The translations under genes and the position numbers were made by a program. The notes below the pieces were generated by a model. It was given only the letters and a program-made list of their open reading frames with translations, had not been told where the DNA came from and searched no databases. Positions 45,012 to 53,525 of a stretch of DNA of 64,000 nt are shown piece after piece (position 1 is the first letter of the stretch; each line of letters starts with the position of its first letter). Origin of the DNA: Taishania sp037189645. Its GTDB lineage: Bacteria > Bacteroidota > Bacteroidia > Flavobacteriales_D > Crocinitomicaceae. The DNA is taken from NCBI GenBank assembly GCA_037189645.1, contig JBBCIY010000011.1, positions 62,001 through 126,000 of the forward strand, in the 5' to 3' direction.

Positions 45012-48000
45012 ATGAAGCGAATAACTACTCTGCTGCTTTTATCCTACTGTTTGCTGATTTCTGATTTTTCAGCTGCCCAATTTCCCAACCCGATCACACT
45101 TTCCACAGGACAGGGAGCCCCCGGAAGCCAGGATCCTATCTGGCAGTGTTCTCCTTGGTCGACAACGATTCCCGGGAATCCTATGGGAGAAACATATGGT
45201 CCGACGTTGATCAACAACAATTGCGCACCGGGTGCATGGGTGGATCCTTCCGCTCTTCCGGCTCCGATGAACAACGGAAACTGGATCACGGGAACGGAAA
45301 GTAACTGTGCAACCAATACCTCCGCAGGTTACAGGTATTTCAGGCTCACATTGAACCTCCCTGCTGATTGTAATGGATTCAGCGTTACAGAACAGGGAAA
45401 CTACATTCTGAGCTTTGACGGCTATGTGGACAACTACATCCAGGATGTTTTCATCAATGGAATCAGTCAGGGAATCAGTGGTGGTGGTTTTTCGACCGGA
45501 AGCCAGCTGAACATTTACCTGGATGGCCCGTGGCTCGTCGGCACAAATTACATTGATATTCTTGTTTACAATTCACCAAGCAGTCCTCCGGGAGCTCAGA
45601 ATCCTTACGGATTGCTGCTTGTTGCAAATGGCACCAACAGTGCAAACATGGATCTGGATAATGACGGAATCAGCGATCTGGATGATTTGTGTCCGTGTGA
45701 CGCAGGACCTGCACCACATGGATGTCCTATCCCTGCCGCAAACACCTGCGATATGGATTTGATCCGCAATACGTTCGCCAACGCTGGCTGTATCGAATTA
45801 CCTCTTTGCTACAGCGACTGCAGTGTCTATTTTTTGAATCCCAATCCTAACTCAGGAAGCAGCGCACAAGCATTTGCCCAACTGTACGGAGCGAACCTGA
45901 TCTCAATCCAGGATGTCTCCGAGAACGAATGCATCATAAACGAGCTGAACCGAATCGGTGAATCAGGAGTGATCTGGATCGGTTTCAACGATGAAGCGCA
46001 GGAGGGAAGTTTCGTCTGGTACGATCAGGCGCCGATCACCTACACGAACTGGGCTCCGGGTGAACCCAATAACGCAGGAAATGAAAACTGTACCCAGATC
46101 TACCCTGACGGGATGTGGAACGACTTAAATTGTAATACTGCAAACGCAAAATCAATCATTGAAGTCAATTTATGCCCGGTTGTAGAAGCATATGATGTGA
46201 TCGTCTGCGACAATGAAACGACTACTGTTACAACCAGCAACCCGATCCTGGGATCATCTCCTTATTCCTTTTCATGGGACAACGGAAGTACTACTCAATC
46301 GCAAACCGTTCCAACAACAGATGCATCTTATATTGTTACGGTAACAGACCGGTATAACTGCAGTGTAACAGACACAGCTGTAGTAACGACCAAGCCGGTG
46401 CCTGCCGCTTCGGTTACACCAACAGATACGCTGATCTGCTCAGGAGAAAGCGTGCAATTGAACGTGACTTCAACTATACCCGGAACAACATTCAACTGGA
46501 TTGCTTCAGCTACTAACGTAAACGGTTCTTCGAATACTTCGGGAAGTACTGTCACTCATACACTGAGTACGGGCAATTCTTCAAACGGAAACGTTATTTA
46601 TACAGTCACTCCTGCTTTTGACGGATGTACAGGTACGAGCGTACAATCCACAGTTACCGTAGAAGCATTGCCTACAATTGGTTTTACTCCTTCCCCTGCG
46701 GTGATCTGCAGCGGAGACTCAGTAACCCTCACAGCAAATGGCGCAGGCACCTATTCGTGGAGTCCTTCCAATGGTCTGAATACGACCTCCGGAAGTACTG
46801 TTAACGCGTCTCCTGCAAATACGCAAACCTACACCGTTACGGGAACCAGCAGCAATGGTTGTGAAAACACTTCTCAAATAGCTGTAACCGTGAATCCTGT
46901 ACCTCAGATCAGCTTAAACCACGATACAGAATCATTGTGTACAGGCGAATCTACTTCTTTCCAGATAACTGTAACCCCTCCGGGAGCATCAGTTACCTGG
47001 ATAGCGAATGCGACCAATGTAACAGGAGCATCGAACGGAAGCGGAAACACAATTGCCCAAACGTTGAACACAACAGGAAACGGTGGAAATGTAACGTATA
47101 CGATCACAGCGGCACTCAATGGCTGCCAGAGCACTGCTACAGCAACAGTCAATGTGCATGCAACGACTTTCTTAACAGACAATATCAGTATTTGTACATA
47201 TGAACTGCCGTTCAGCTGGAACGGGCAAACCATCACCAGTGGAGGTACAGCGGTAGCAACGCACACAGCGCAGGATGCAAATGGCTGTGACGTTATTACA
47301 ACATTGAACCTGACGGTTAACAATCCTCCGTCTCCATCGTTCATCGCAGATGCCGAAGATTGTCTTCCGGCTCTGCTGACACTAACCCCTGTTGGCACTC
47401 CGTCGAACGGAATCTGTACGTGGTCTGTCAACGGGCAATCCATTTCCGGAGATTGCTCCGGAGCAACCGAAACAATTACCAGCTCAGGTTGCCAGGATGT
47501 AACGCTCATAGTTACGGATATCAACGGATGCACAACAACTGTCAGCCAAAACGATGCTTTCTGTATCATTCCTGCCCCGGATGCTCAATTCTCAGTACAG
47601 CAAATTTCCAACACGACGATGCAGACTTCGAATAACAGTACTAATTCAACATACTATGAATGGATCTTACCTACGGGTACAACATCTGAATTCTCTCCTG
47701 TTGTTTCCTACAATGAATATTCGGGTGAACAAAGTGTAACACTGTACGCTTATAATTCAATCGGGTGTGTGGATTCAATGACCATTCAGCTGGACTGGCC
47801 GATTGCTATTCCCAATATCATTACAGCAAATGGTGATGGCATTAACGATTATTTCATTATCGCAGGATTGGTACCCAACTCTGAGCTGATCATCCTGAAT
47901 CGCTGGGGGAATGTTGTTTTCCAGACAGGCAACTATATGAATAACTGGGATGGAAGGGACAAAAACGGTACCCTGGTCACCGAAGGAGTCTATACTTATA

Positions 48001-48056
48001 TTCATAAGTCCCCTGACGGACTAATCAGGCATGGTTTCTTACATGTAGAACATTAA
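45012..48056 (+). CDS. C-type lectin-containing T9SS type B (gliding-associated CTD) surface protein
   Basis: A 1014-residue secreted protein. Order: signal peptide to about residue 22; N-terminal beta domain (about 30-210); a calcium-binding TSP3-like stretch NMDLDNDGISDLDDLCPCD (about 213-231); a C-type lectin-like domain (about 265-390) with WAPGEPNNAGNENC and GMWNDLNC, the EPN sugar-binding motif; repeated PKD/Ig-like units with recurrent ICSGDSV/LCTGES openings; and a C-terminal gliding-motility-associated domain (ITANGDGINDYF to YTYIHK) that signals T9SS export. An EPN triplet usually favours mannose-type ligands. Probable adhesin. Confidence 0.88.
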   Translation: MKRITTLLLLSYCLLISDFSAAQFPNPITLSTGQGAPGSQDPIWQCSPWSTTIPGNPMGETYGPTLINNNCAPGAWVDPSALPAPMNNGNWITGTESNCATNTSAGYRYFRLTLNLPADCNGFSVTEQGNYILSFDGYVDNYIQDVFINGISQGISGGGFSTGSQLNIYLDGPWLVGTNYIDILVYNSPSSPPGAQNPYGLLLVANGTNSANMDLDNDGISDLDDLCPCDAGPAPHGCPIPAANTCDMDLIRNTFANAGCIELPLCYSDCSVYFLNPNPNSGSSAQAFAQLYGANLISIQDVSENECIINELNRIGESGVIWIGFNDEAQEGSFVWYDQAPITYTNWAPGEPNNAGNENCTQIYPDGMWNDLNCNTANAKSIIEVNLCPVVEAYDVIVCDNETTTVTTSNPILGSSPYSFSWDNGSTTQSQTVPTTDASYIVTVTDRYNCSVTDTAVVTTKPVPAASVTPTDTLICSGESVQLNVTSTIPGTTFNWIASATNVNGSSNTSGSTVTHTLSTGNSSNGNVIYTVTPAFDGCTGTSVQSTVTVEALPTIGFTPSPAVICSGDSVTLTANGAGTYSWSPSNGLNTTSGSTVNASPANTQTYTVTGTSSNGCENTSQIAVTVNPVPQISLNHDTESLCTGESTSFQITVTPPGASVTWIANATNVTGASNGSGNTIAQTLNTTGNGGNVTYTITAALNGCQSTATATVNVHATTFLTDNISICTYELPFSWNGQTITSGGTAVATHTAQDANGCDVITTLNLTVNNPPSPSFIADAEDCLPALLTLTPVGTPSNGICTWSVNGQSISGDCSGATETITSSGCQDVTLIVTDINGCTTTVSQNDAFCIIPAPDAQFSVQQISNTTMQTSNNSTNSTYYEWILPTGTTSEFSPVVSYNEYSGEQSVTLYAYNSIGCVDSMTIQLDWPIAIPNIITANGDGINDYFIIAGLVPNSELIILNRWGNVVFQTGNYMNNWDGRDKNGTLVTEGVYTYIHKSPDGLIRHGFLHVEH

Positions 48057-48062
48057 TACGGG

Positions 48063-48092
48063 AACGGTTGCCAGGATTGGCAACCGTTTTTT
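48063..48092 (+). terminator. Rho-independent terminator
   Basis: Perfect 10-bp stem AACGGTTGCC/GGCAACCGTT with loop AGGATT followed by TTTT; ends the type B protein transcript. Confidence 0.92.
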
Positions 48093-48093
48093 A

Positions 48094-48135
48094 TTTCGTT
48101 ATATCGTCATATCGCAATATGACGATATAACGAAA
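48094..48135. repeat. Palindromic element, copy B (longest)
   Basis: Perfect 19-bp inverted repeat (48094-48112 with 48117-48135; outer TTTCGTTATATCG, inner GTCATAT) around a CGCA centre, which is the reverse complement of the TGCG centre of copies A and C. Lies between two convergent genes, beside a terminator on each side. Confidence 0.9.
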
Positions 48136-48155
48136 ACACCCCGGTCAAGACACAA

Positions 48156-48190
48156 AAAATCCCCGGTACATTTCTGGTACCGGGGATTTT
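48156..48190 (-). terminator. Rho-independent terminator of the GAPDH gene
   Basis: Perfect 14-bp stem (48156-48169 with 48177-48190) around a 7-nt loop, followed on the minus strand by a T run. Lies 20 bases past the GAPDH stop. Confidence 0.9.
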
Positions 48191-48210
48191 CTTATATAGA
48201 AACGGATATC

Positions 48211-49662
48211 TTAGTAATAGATATTTCTTCTCACTTTAGCAACGTATTTTGCTAAACGGATCACTTGTTTTGTATAACCAAATTCATTGTCATACCAGGC
48301 ATACAATACTACATTTTTTCCATCATTGGAAACGATCGTCGCATGAGAGTCGTATACTGAGCAGCATGTGTTTCCAATGATATCGCTGGATACCATCTCT
48401 GGATCATACGAATAGAAGATCTGGTTTACCAGCTCCCCCTCCAAAGAAGCCTTTCTCACGATCGAGTTGATTTCCTCAATAGACGTTGATTTATTCAGCT
48501 CCAGACTCAGGATCGCCAGGGATCCGTTCGGAGTAGGTACACGTACCGCGTTTGCTGTCAATTTGTCTTTCAATTCAGGGATTACCTTAGTAACCGCACT
48601 TCCTGCTCCTGTTGAAGTAATCACCATGTTAATTGCCGCCGAACGTCCTCTTCTTGGTTTCTTATGCATATTGTCCAGCAAATTCTGGTCATTTGTATAT
48701 GCATGAACCGTCTCAATGTGGCCTTTGACAATTCCATACTCGTCGTTGATCACTTTCAGGATTGGAGAAATAGCATTTGTAGTACAGGAAGCCGCTGAAA
48801 AGATGGTTTCATTTTCCACGTCCAGCGTTTCCTGGTTGATTCCATAAACAATGTTCGGAATTTCTTTTCCGGGAGCCGTCAGGATCACTTTGGAAACTCC
48901 TTTCGCTTTCATGTGCCTGCTCAATGCTTCACGGTTTGTAAATACACCGGTATTGTCAATAATCAATGCATTATTGATACCGTAAGCTGTATAATCAATG
49001 TCCTCCGGGTTGTTCGCGTTAATCATCTTAACGATCTGCCCGTTGATAATGATCGACTCATTTTCGACGTCTGCTTTTACTGTTCCTTTATAAGCTCCGT
49101 GCACAGAGTCATTTCTCAGCAAAGAAGCACGTTTGATGATCTCCTCTGGAGAATTCCCGCGCGTAACGATCGCACGTAATCTCAGCTGCTGGCCTTTTCC
49201 TGCCTGTTTGATCAGCTCACGTGCAGCCAGTCTCCCGATACGCCCGAAACCGTACAGAACAACATCTCTCGGTTCGAAGCCAGCTCCTGCGCCTAATTCA
49301 AACCCGGTCAGTTTCGCTTTCAGGAATTCAGCCTTTGAAGCAAAGTTATTTTGTTCTTCGATCCATTCACTTGCCAGTTTTCCAATATCCAATTTAGCAG
49401 GAGCCAAATCCATTTTCAACAATTCTTTAGCCAATTCCGATGTTGTAAACACATCGATTGATTTGTGAACTACATTTTTCGCATATTCATGTAAGTTCAA
49501 AATTTCAGAAAGAGTAACATCCGTCAGATGGTTTCTGAACAACACTAACTCTACTCCTTTTTCATAAAGCAGCTCTCCCACTTTACTTGACAATTTAACG
49601 GCAGCACGTTCTCTTTCCACGTGTGATTTCAACTCGGTTTCGTAACCCAAAGAAGTTTCCAT
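48211..49662 (-). CDS. Glyceraldehyde-3-phosphate dehydrogenase, long form
   Basis: A 483-residue GAPDH, about 140 residues longer than the usual 335. The catalytic core starts near residue 133: GFGRIGR (138-144) for NAD, catalytic C293 in ASCTTN, and HAYTND later. The N-terminal 130 residues are helical and charged and hold no recognised domain. Such long forms are known in Bacteroidota and may be tuned to gluconeogenesis or NADP use; which applies cannot be judged here. It is monocistronic. Confidence 0.93.
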   Translation of the reverse strand: METSLGYETELKSHVERERAAVKLSSKVGELLYEKGVELVLFRNHLTDVTLSEILNLHEYAKNVVHKSIDVFTTSELAKELLKMDLAPAKLDIGKLASEWIEEQNNFASKAEFLKAKLTGFELGAGAGFEPRDVVLYGFGRIGRLAARELIKQAGKGQQLRLRAIVTRGNSPEEIIKRASLLRNDSVHGAYKGTVKADVENESIIINGQIVKMINANNPEDIDYTAYGINNALIIDNTGVFTNREALSRHMKAKGVSKVILTAPGKEIPNIVYGINQETLDVENETIFSAASCTTNAISPILKVINDEYGIVKGHIETVHAYTNDQNLLDNMHKKPRRGRSAAINMVITSTGAGSAVTKVIPELKDKLTANAVRVPTPNGSLAILSLELNKSTSIEEINSIVRKASLEGELVNQIFYSYDPEMVSSDIIGNTCCSVYDSHATIVSNDGKNVVLYAWYDNEFGYTKQVIRLAKYVAKVRRNIYY

Positions 49663-49710
49663 TTTTACATTAAATTTTTAAATTGATTATTGAATTGTAT
49701 ATAAACAAAA

Positions 49711-49734
49711 AACTACCCACAATCGCAGGTAGTT
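49711..49734 (-). terminator. Rho-independent terminator of the sigma factor gene
   Basis: On the minus strand: AACTACC, 10-nt loop, GGTAGTT then TTTTG. Located 7-30 bases after the rpoD stop. Confidence 0.8.
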
Positions 49735-49740
49735 CTTCTG

Positions 49741-50607
49741 TTATCCTAAATAAGATTTCAGCAGTTTATTACGAGAAGTGTGCCTTAATCTCCTGATCGC
49801 CTTCTCTTTGATCTGCCTCACACGCTCGCGCGTCAGGCTGAATTTCGCCCCGATCTCTTCCAGCGTCAGCCCGTGATTCATTCCTATCCCGAAAAATAAG
49901 CGAATGATCTCACGTTCCTTGTCTGTGAGTGTGCTCAACGAACGTTCTATTTCCTTCTGCAGGGATTCTGCCATCAACTGGTGATCTGCTTTCGGAGAAT
50001 CCGAATTGGCCATCACATCCATCAGTGTACCTCCGTCTTCCGAAGTTGACAAAGGAGCATCCATTGAAACGTGGCGCCCTGATACATTTAAAGATTCCTT
50101 GATCTTATCTTCAGGAACTTCCAGCGCTTCCGCCAGTTCCTCCGCTGAAGGAGGACGTTCGTATTCCTGCTCCAGGCGGGAAAACGCTTTGTTGATCTTG
50201 TTCAGAGAACCTACCTGGTTCAATGGCAATCGAACGATACGTGCCTGCTCAGCCAAAGCCTGCAGGATGGATTGGCGAATCCACCATACTGCGTAAGAAA
50301 TGAATTTAAAACCACGTGTTTCATCAAATTTCTGAGCTGCTTTTATCAGTCCTAAGTTCCCTTCGTTAATCAGATCGGGCAACGTCAGACCTTGATTTTG
50401 ATACTGTTTGGCTACTGATACCACAAATCGAAGATTGGCTCTGGTTAATTTTTCAAGGGCCCTCTGGTCTCCCTGCTTGATGCGTCTTGCCAATTCTACT
50501 TCTTCTTCTGCTGTAATCAGCTCCTCCTTACCAATGTCCTGTAAGTACTTATCCAATGACTGGGACTCACGATTGGTAATCGATTTTGTAATTTTAAGCT
50601 GTCTCAT
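49741..50607 (-). CDS. rpoD: RNA polymerase primary sigma factor, RpoD/SigA type
   Basis: A 288-residue sigma-70 factor, lacking region 1.1 as is normal for Bacteroidota. Region 1.2 (LDKYLQDIGKEELITAEEEVELA), region 2 (LRFVVSVAKQYQNQGLTLPDLINEGNLGLIKA and FDETRGFKFISYAVWWIRQ) and region 4 with helix-turn-helix (LTLEEIGAKFSLTRERVRQIKEKA) are complete. It directs the housekeeping transcription from the TAnnTTTG promoters seen in this window. It lies between HtrA and GAPDH genes. Confidence 0.95.
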   Translation of the reverse strand: MRQLKITKSITNRESQSLDKYLQDIGKEELITAEEEVELARRIKQGDQRALEKLTRANLRFVVSVAKQYQNQGLTLPDLINEGNLGLIKAAQKFDETRGFKFISYAVWWIRQSILQALAEQARIVRLPLNQVGSLNKINKAFSRLEQEYERPPSAEELAEALEVPEDKIKESLNVSGRHVSMDAPLSTSEDGGTLMDVMANSDSPKADHQLMAESLQKEIERSLSTLTDKEREIIRLFFGIGMNHGLTLEEIGAKFSLTRERVRQIKEKAIRRLRHTSRNKLLKSYLG

Positions 50608-50746
50608 CCTACTTTAAACCTCCTTTTTGAGTGTTATTTCTTAGAAAATTGGATGCAAAGTTACGACGAAATTATCCTATAATCAAATTATTGAGAATAA
50701 TTATTTTGAGGGTAGGCGGCCTCAAAAATCATACCCAAAAAGATCA

Positions 50747-52213
50747 TTACAATCCAAATCCGATGTATTCTTTACGTCCGCTTTCGGTTAAAATTTCAAG
50801 CAAAACACCCGTGTTCCCGGTATTTAACCTTGAAGTGATCTGCTCCACACTGGTTACCGCCTCGTTATTGATCTTTGTGATCACCATACCTTCCTTCAGT
50901 CCCAGTGCCTGTAACTTACCGGTGCTAAGTGATTTTATCTTTACGCCGTATTCCGTGTTGAGCTCTTTCTTTTCTTTACTTGTCAATGGTTCGAACGTCG
51001 CTCCCAACGCTACATTCTTTTTGACTTCTTCTTTGGAAACCAGCTTAGTCTCACCCGAGCTGTTTCTCAAAACAACATCAATTGTTTCTTCTTTCCCGTT
51101 CTTTCTCCTGACGGTAAGCACTACTTTATCTCCAGGTCTTCCCTTCCCGATCTCCTCCTGTAAGGCAGCCGAAGAATTCACTTCTTTCGTTCCGACTTTG
51201 AGAATGACATCACCCTCTTTCAACCCTGCTTTTTCAGCGCTTCCTCCTTCAACGATCCCTCCTACGAATACTCCTTTCAGGTTCGGCAGATCGTTCTTCT
51301 CTTTTATTTCCTGCGAAACGTCCGAGATCTGAACGCCCAGGTAACCGCGCTGAACCACTCCGTAATCGATCAGGTCGCTCATCACCTTACGTACAAGGTT
51401 CACAGGAACTGCAAAAGAATAGCCGGCATAACTCCCTGTCTGGGATGCGATAGCCGTATTAATCCCAACCAGCTCACCCCTCGTATTCACCAATGCCCCT
51501 CCGCTATTCCCGGGATTTACTGCTGCATCTGTCTGGATGAATGATTCGATCGGAACCAGGTCTTTTTTATTCCTGTCTGCCAGCAAATTAATGTTTCTTG
51601 CTTTTGCAGAAACGATACCGGCAGTCACGGTAGAAGTCAGGTTGAACGGGTTTCCGACTGCAAGCACCCATTCCCCTATCCGGATGTCATCGCTGTTACC
51701 CAGCGGAATGGCATTCAGGTTTTTCGCGTCGATTTTCAATACAGCAATATCCGTAGACGGATCCGCCCCGATGATCTTTGCCGTGTACTTGGAATTGTCG
51801 TTAAGAATCACTTCAATTTCACTTGCGCTTTCGATCACATGGTTATTGGTAACGATATACCCGTCAGAAGAAACGATCACTCCTGAACCTGATCCGGACC
51901 CGTAGCGTTTTAATTCTCTTCCTCCCGCACCAGGTCCATAGAAAAATTCCTGGAACAGATCCCGCTGAAATGTTGTCTGTACCACTTTCGTTGTCACGTG
52001 AACAACCGAGTTGATCGAATTCTCAGATGCCTCAACAAAATCCGTAGGGGCGCCTGAAGGCAGCAGGCTTGCGCGTTGTACGGGGACATCTATCTGCGAT
52101 TGTGCTCCGAACACCTGCTCTGATCCCGGATTACCACTGAACAATAAAAACATTCCCAGCGGGAGAAGTCCTCCCAAAAAACCAAATCCGATTAATTTCC
52201 AGTTATTATTCAT
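50747..52213 (-). CDS. Do family serine endopeptidase (DegP/DegQ/HtrA)
   Basis: A 488-residue periplasmic protease: N-terminal signal anchor, trypsin-like domain with H125 (TNNHV), D155 (STDIAVLK) and S237 (PGNSGGA), followed by two PDZ domains (about 280-370 and 395-488). Acts as protease and chaperone for envelope proteins under stress. Bacteroidota members are commonly placed close to rpoD; here 140 bases separate them. Confidence 0.94.
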   Translation of the reverse strand: MNNNWKLIGFGFLGGLLPLGMFLLFSGNPGSEQVFGAQSQIDVPVQRASLLPSGAPTDFVEASENSINSVVHVTTKVVQTTFQRDLFQEFFYGPGAGGRELKRYGSGSGSGVIVSSDGYIVTNNHVIESASEIEVILNDNSKYTAKIIGADPSTDIAVLKIDAKNLNAIPLGNSDDIRIGEWVLAVGNPFNLTSTVTAGIVSAKARNINLLADRNKKDLVPIESFIQTDAAVNPGNSGGALVNTRGELVGINTAIASQTGSYAGYSFAVPVNLVRKVMSDLIDYGVVQRGYLGVQISDVSQEIKEKNDLPNLKGVFVGGIVEGGSAEKAGLKEGDVILKVGTKEVNSSAALQEEIGKGRPGDKVVLTVRRKNGKEETIDVVLRNSSGETKLVSKEEVKKNVALGATFEPLTSKEKKELNTEYGVKIKSLSTGKLQALGLKEGMVITKINNEAVTSVEQITSRLNTGNTGVLLEILTESGRKEYIGFGL

Positions 52214-52351
52214 GATTTATGTAATTTTTTAGTTCGATTTTCAGTAACACAATTATAACGCCAAGTTGATAAAAAAGTACAAAATGTCAGTGTTAAAGAA
52301 TGTTAAGCATTTTACAGGAAGAAACCTGACAAAAGTATTTCGTCCGAACAT

Positions 52352-52633
52352 TTATGATTTCCTGCTATTCCAGCCGTACAGACATGCAACAATGAACAGA
52401 AAAAAGACATAGACACATACCAGGGAAATCAGTTGTGCGAGAACTGCAAAGCCATTGCCTGCCAGGAAGCCTACTATGAGACCGACGTAATATCCGGGCA
52501 TAAATACGCTTTCCAACCAGGCTGGAAACCCCGTGTCGACACCTTCCATCATAGAAAACAAGATATAAGAGGCCATCCCCCAATAGAGAAATGCGGAGAT
52601 CAGAGAAATGAAATAAATTTTCCGTTGACTCAT
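52352..52633 (-). CDS. Small membrane protein, unknown
   Basis: A 93-residue membrane protein with three hydrophobic segments (about residues 6-28, 47-63 and 66-88). Start is at the ATG of MSQRKIYF; two codons further out there is only TTG. The family is not recognised. It lies on its own between HtrA and LapA-like genes, on the opposite strand to the latter. Confidence 0.5.
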   Translation of the reverse strand: MSQRKIYFISLISAFLYWGMASYILFSMMEGVDTGFPAWLESVFMPGYYVGLIVGFLAGNGFAVLAQLISLVCVYVFFLFIVACLYGWNSRKS

Positions 52634-52724
52634 TCTCAAATATAACGATAAATTTCAGGAAAAGTTCAGGCGCATCAGCTCCGAACTATATTTTTATTTA
52701 TATTTGATACATAAATTCTTTTCA

Positions 52725-53024
52725 ATGCAAAATTCTCAGCAACCACAAGATAACGTTTCTTTATGGAAAAAGATCAAGATCATTTTTGCTACTCTTTTAG
52801 CCTTGTTTATCCTGATCCTGATTGTTCAGAACTGGAATGATATTAACATTAACCTTGTCTTTGGAGCTGTCTTTGTACCGCTTCCGCTGATCATTGTCGT
52901 ATCATTGATCACGGGGTATCTGTGGGGCACTTTCTCATCGTACAAGAAAACGCGAAGGAAAGACAGTGAAATACGATCCCTGCAAAGGAAGGTTATCGAT
53001 CTGACTGACAAAAATGCGAACTGA
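52725..53024 (+). CDS. LapA family protein
   Basis: A 99-residue membrane protein of the LapA/YciS type: two hydrophobic helices (about residues 15-36 and 43-64) followed by a charged coiled C-terminus (SSYKKTRRKDSEIRSLQRKV). Start set at the ATG of MQNSQQPQ; the longer frame begins with TTG. In E. coli LapA takes part in control of LpxC turnover; conservation of that role here is inference. A TATATTTG box (52699-52706) lies before the start. Confidence 0.75.
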   Translation: MQNSQQPQDNVSLWKKIKIIFATLLALFILILIVQNWNDININLVFGAVFVPLPLIIVVSLITGYLWGTFSSYKKTRRKDSEIRSLQRKVIDLTDKNAN

Positions 53025-53029
53025 CCGAT

Positions 53030-53437
53030 ATGAAGCCACAATCAAGAGGTTTTGTCTACATTCTTACGTTCGGGTTGCTGATCCTGTTGTTCCTTATTTA
53101 CCGGTATGGATTTTCGGACCGTTACCTGAACATTTCGACGCAAACAGCGGTTATGGACCTGTCTCAAAGTGAGAAAGCGATCCTGATCGAAAAGCATCCT
53201 GAACAAGGACAGGTTCAGCAACTGGAATTGACTATAAAAGGGAAATTATCTGACAATATTACACTGCACCTGAGCGAAAATGCCATCTCTTCCGTTTCAT
53301 CCATCCGGTTAAAAGCGGGAAAATTAAACACTTCATTCCTTACCGGATGGGCAAAAGACAAAGCTTACATCCTCATTGAAAACCCTACTTCATCAACAAG
53401 CCGCCTAGAAGTCGACTACCAGTTTATTTCAAAATAG
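53030..53437 (+). CDS. Membrane-anchored hypothetical protein
   Basis: A 135-residue protein with one N-terminal helix (about residues 8-27) and a periplasmic beta-rich domain (SDNITLHLSENAISSVSSI to LEVDYQFISK). It begins 5 bases after the LapA-like stop and is probably co-transcribed. No family recognised. Confidence 0.6.
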   Translation: MKPQSRGFVYILTFGLLILLFLIYRYGFSDRYLNISTQTAVMDLSQSEKAILIEKHPEQGQVQQLELTIKGKLSDNITLHLSENAISSVSSIRLKAGKLNTSFLTGWAKDKAYILIENPTSSTSRLEVDYQFISK

Positions 53438-53525
53438 GCCGGTCATTACCGAAAAATGGTAATTTTACAGCGCAGCAGCCATTCATCCAAACCATACTAC
53501 ACAAGGAATTTATAAATAAATTATT

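Noticed and set aside
45012..48056. Large opposite-strand open frames inside the T9SS type B gene (for example 46904-47569)
   Set aside because: They are shadows caused by repeated Thr/Ser/Asn-rich codons of the real gene and have no start context or family pattern.
53445..53466. ATTACC/GGTAAT hairpin followed by TTTTA
   Set aside because: The stem is only six weak pairs; terminator role not claimed.
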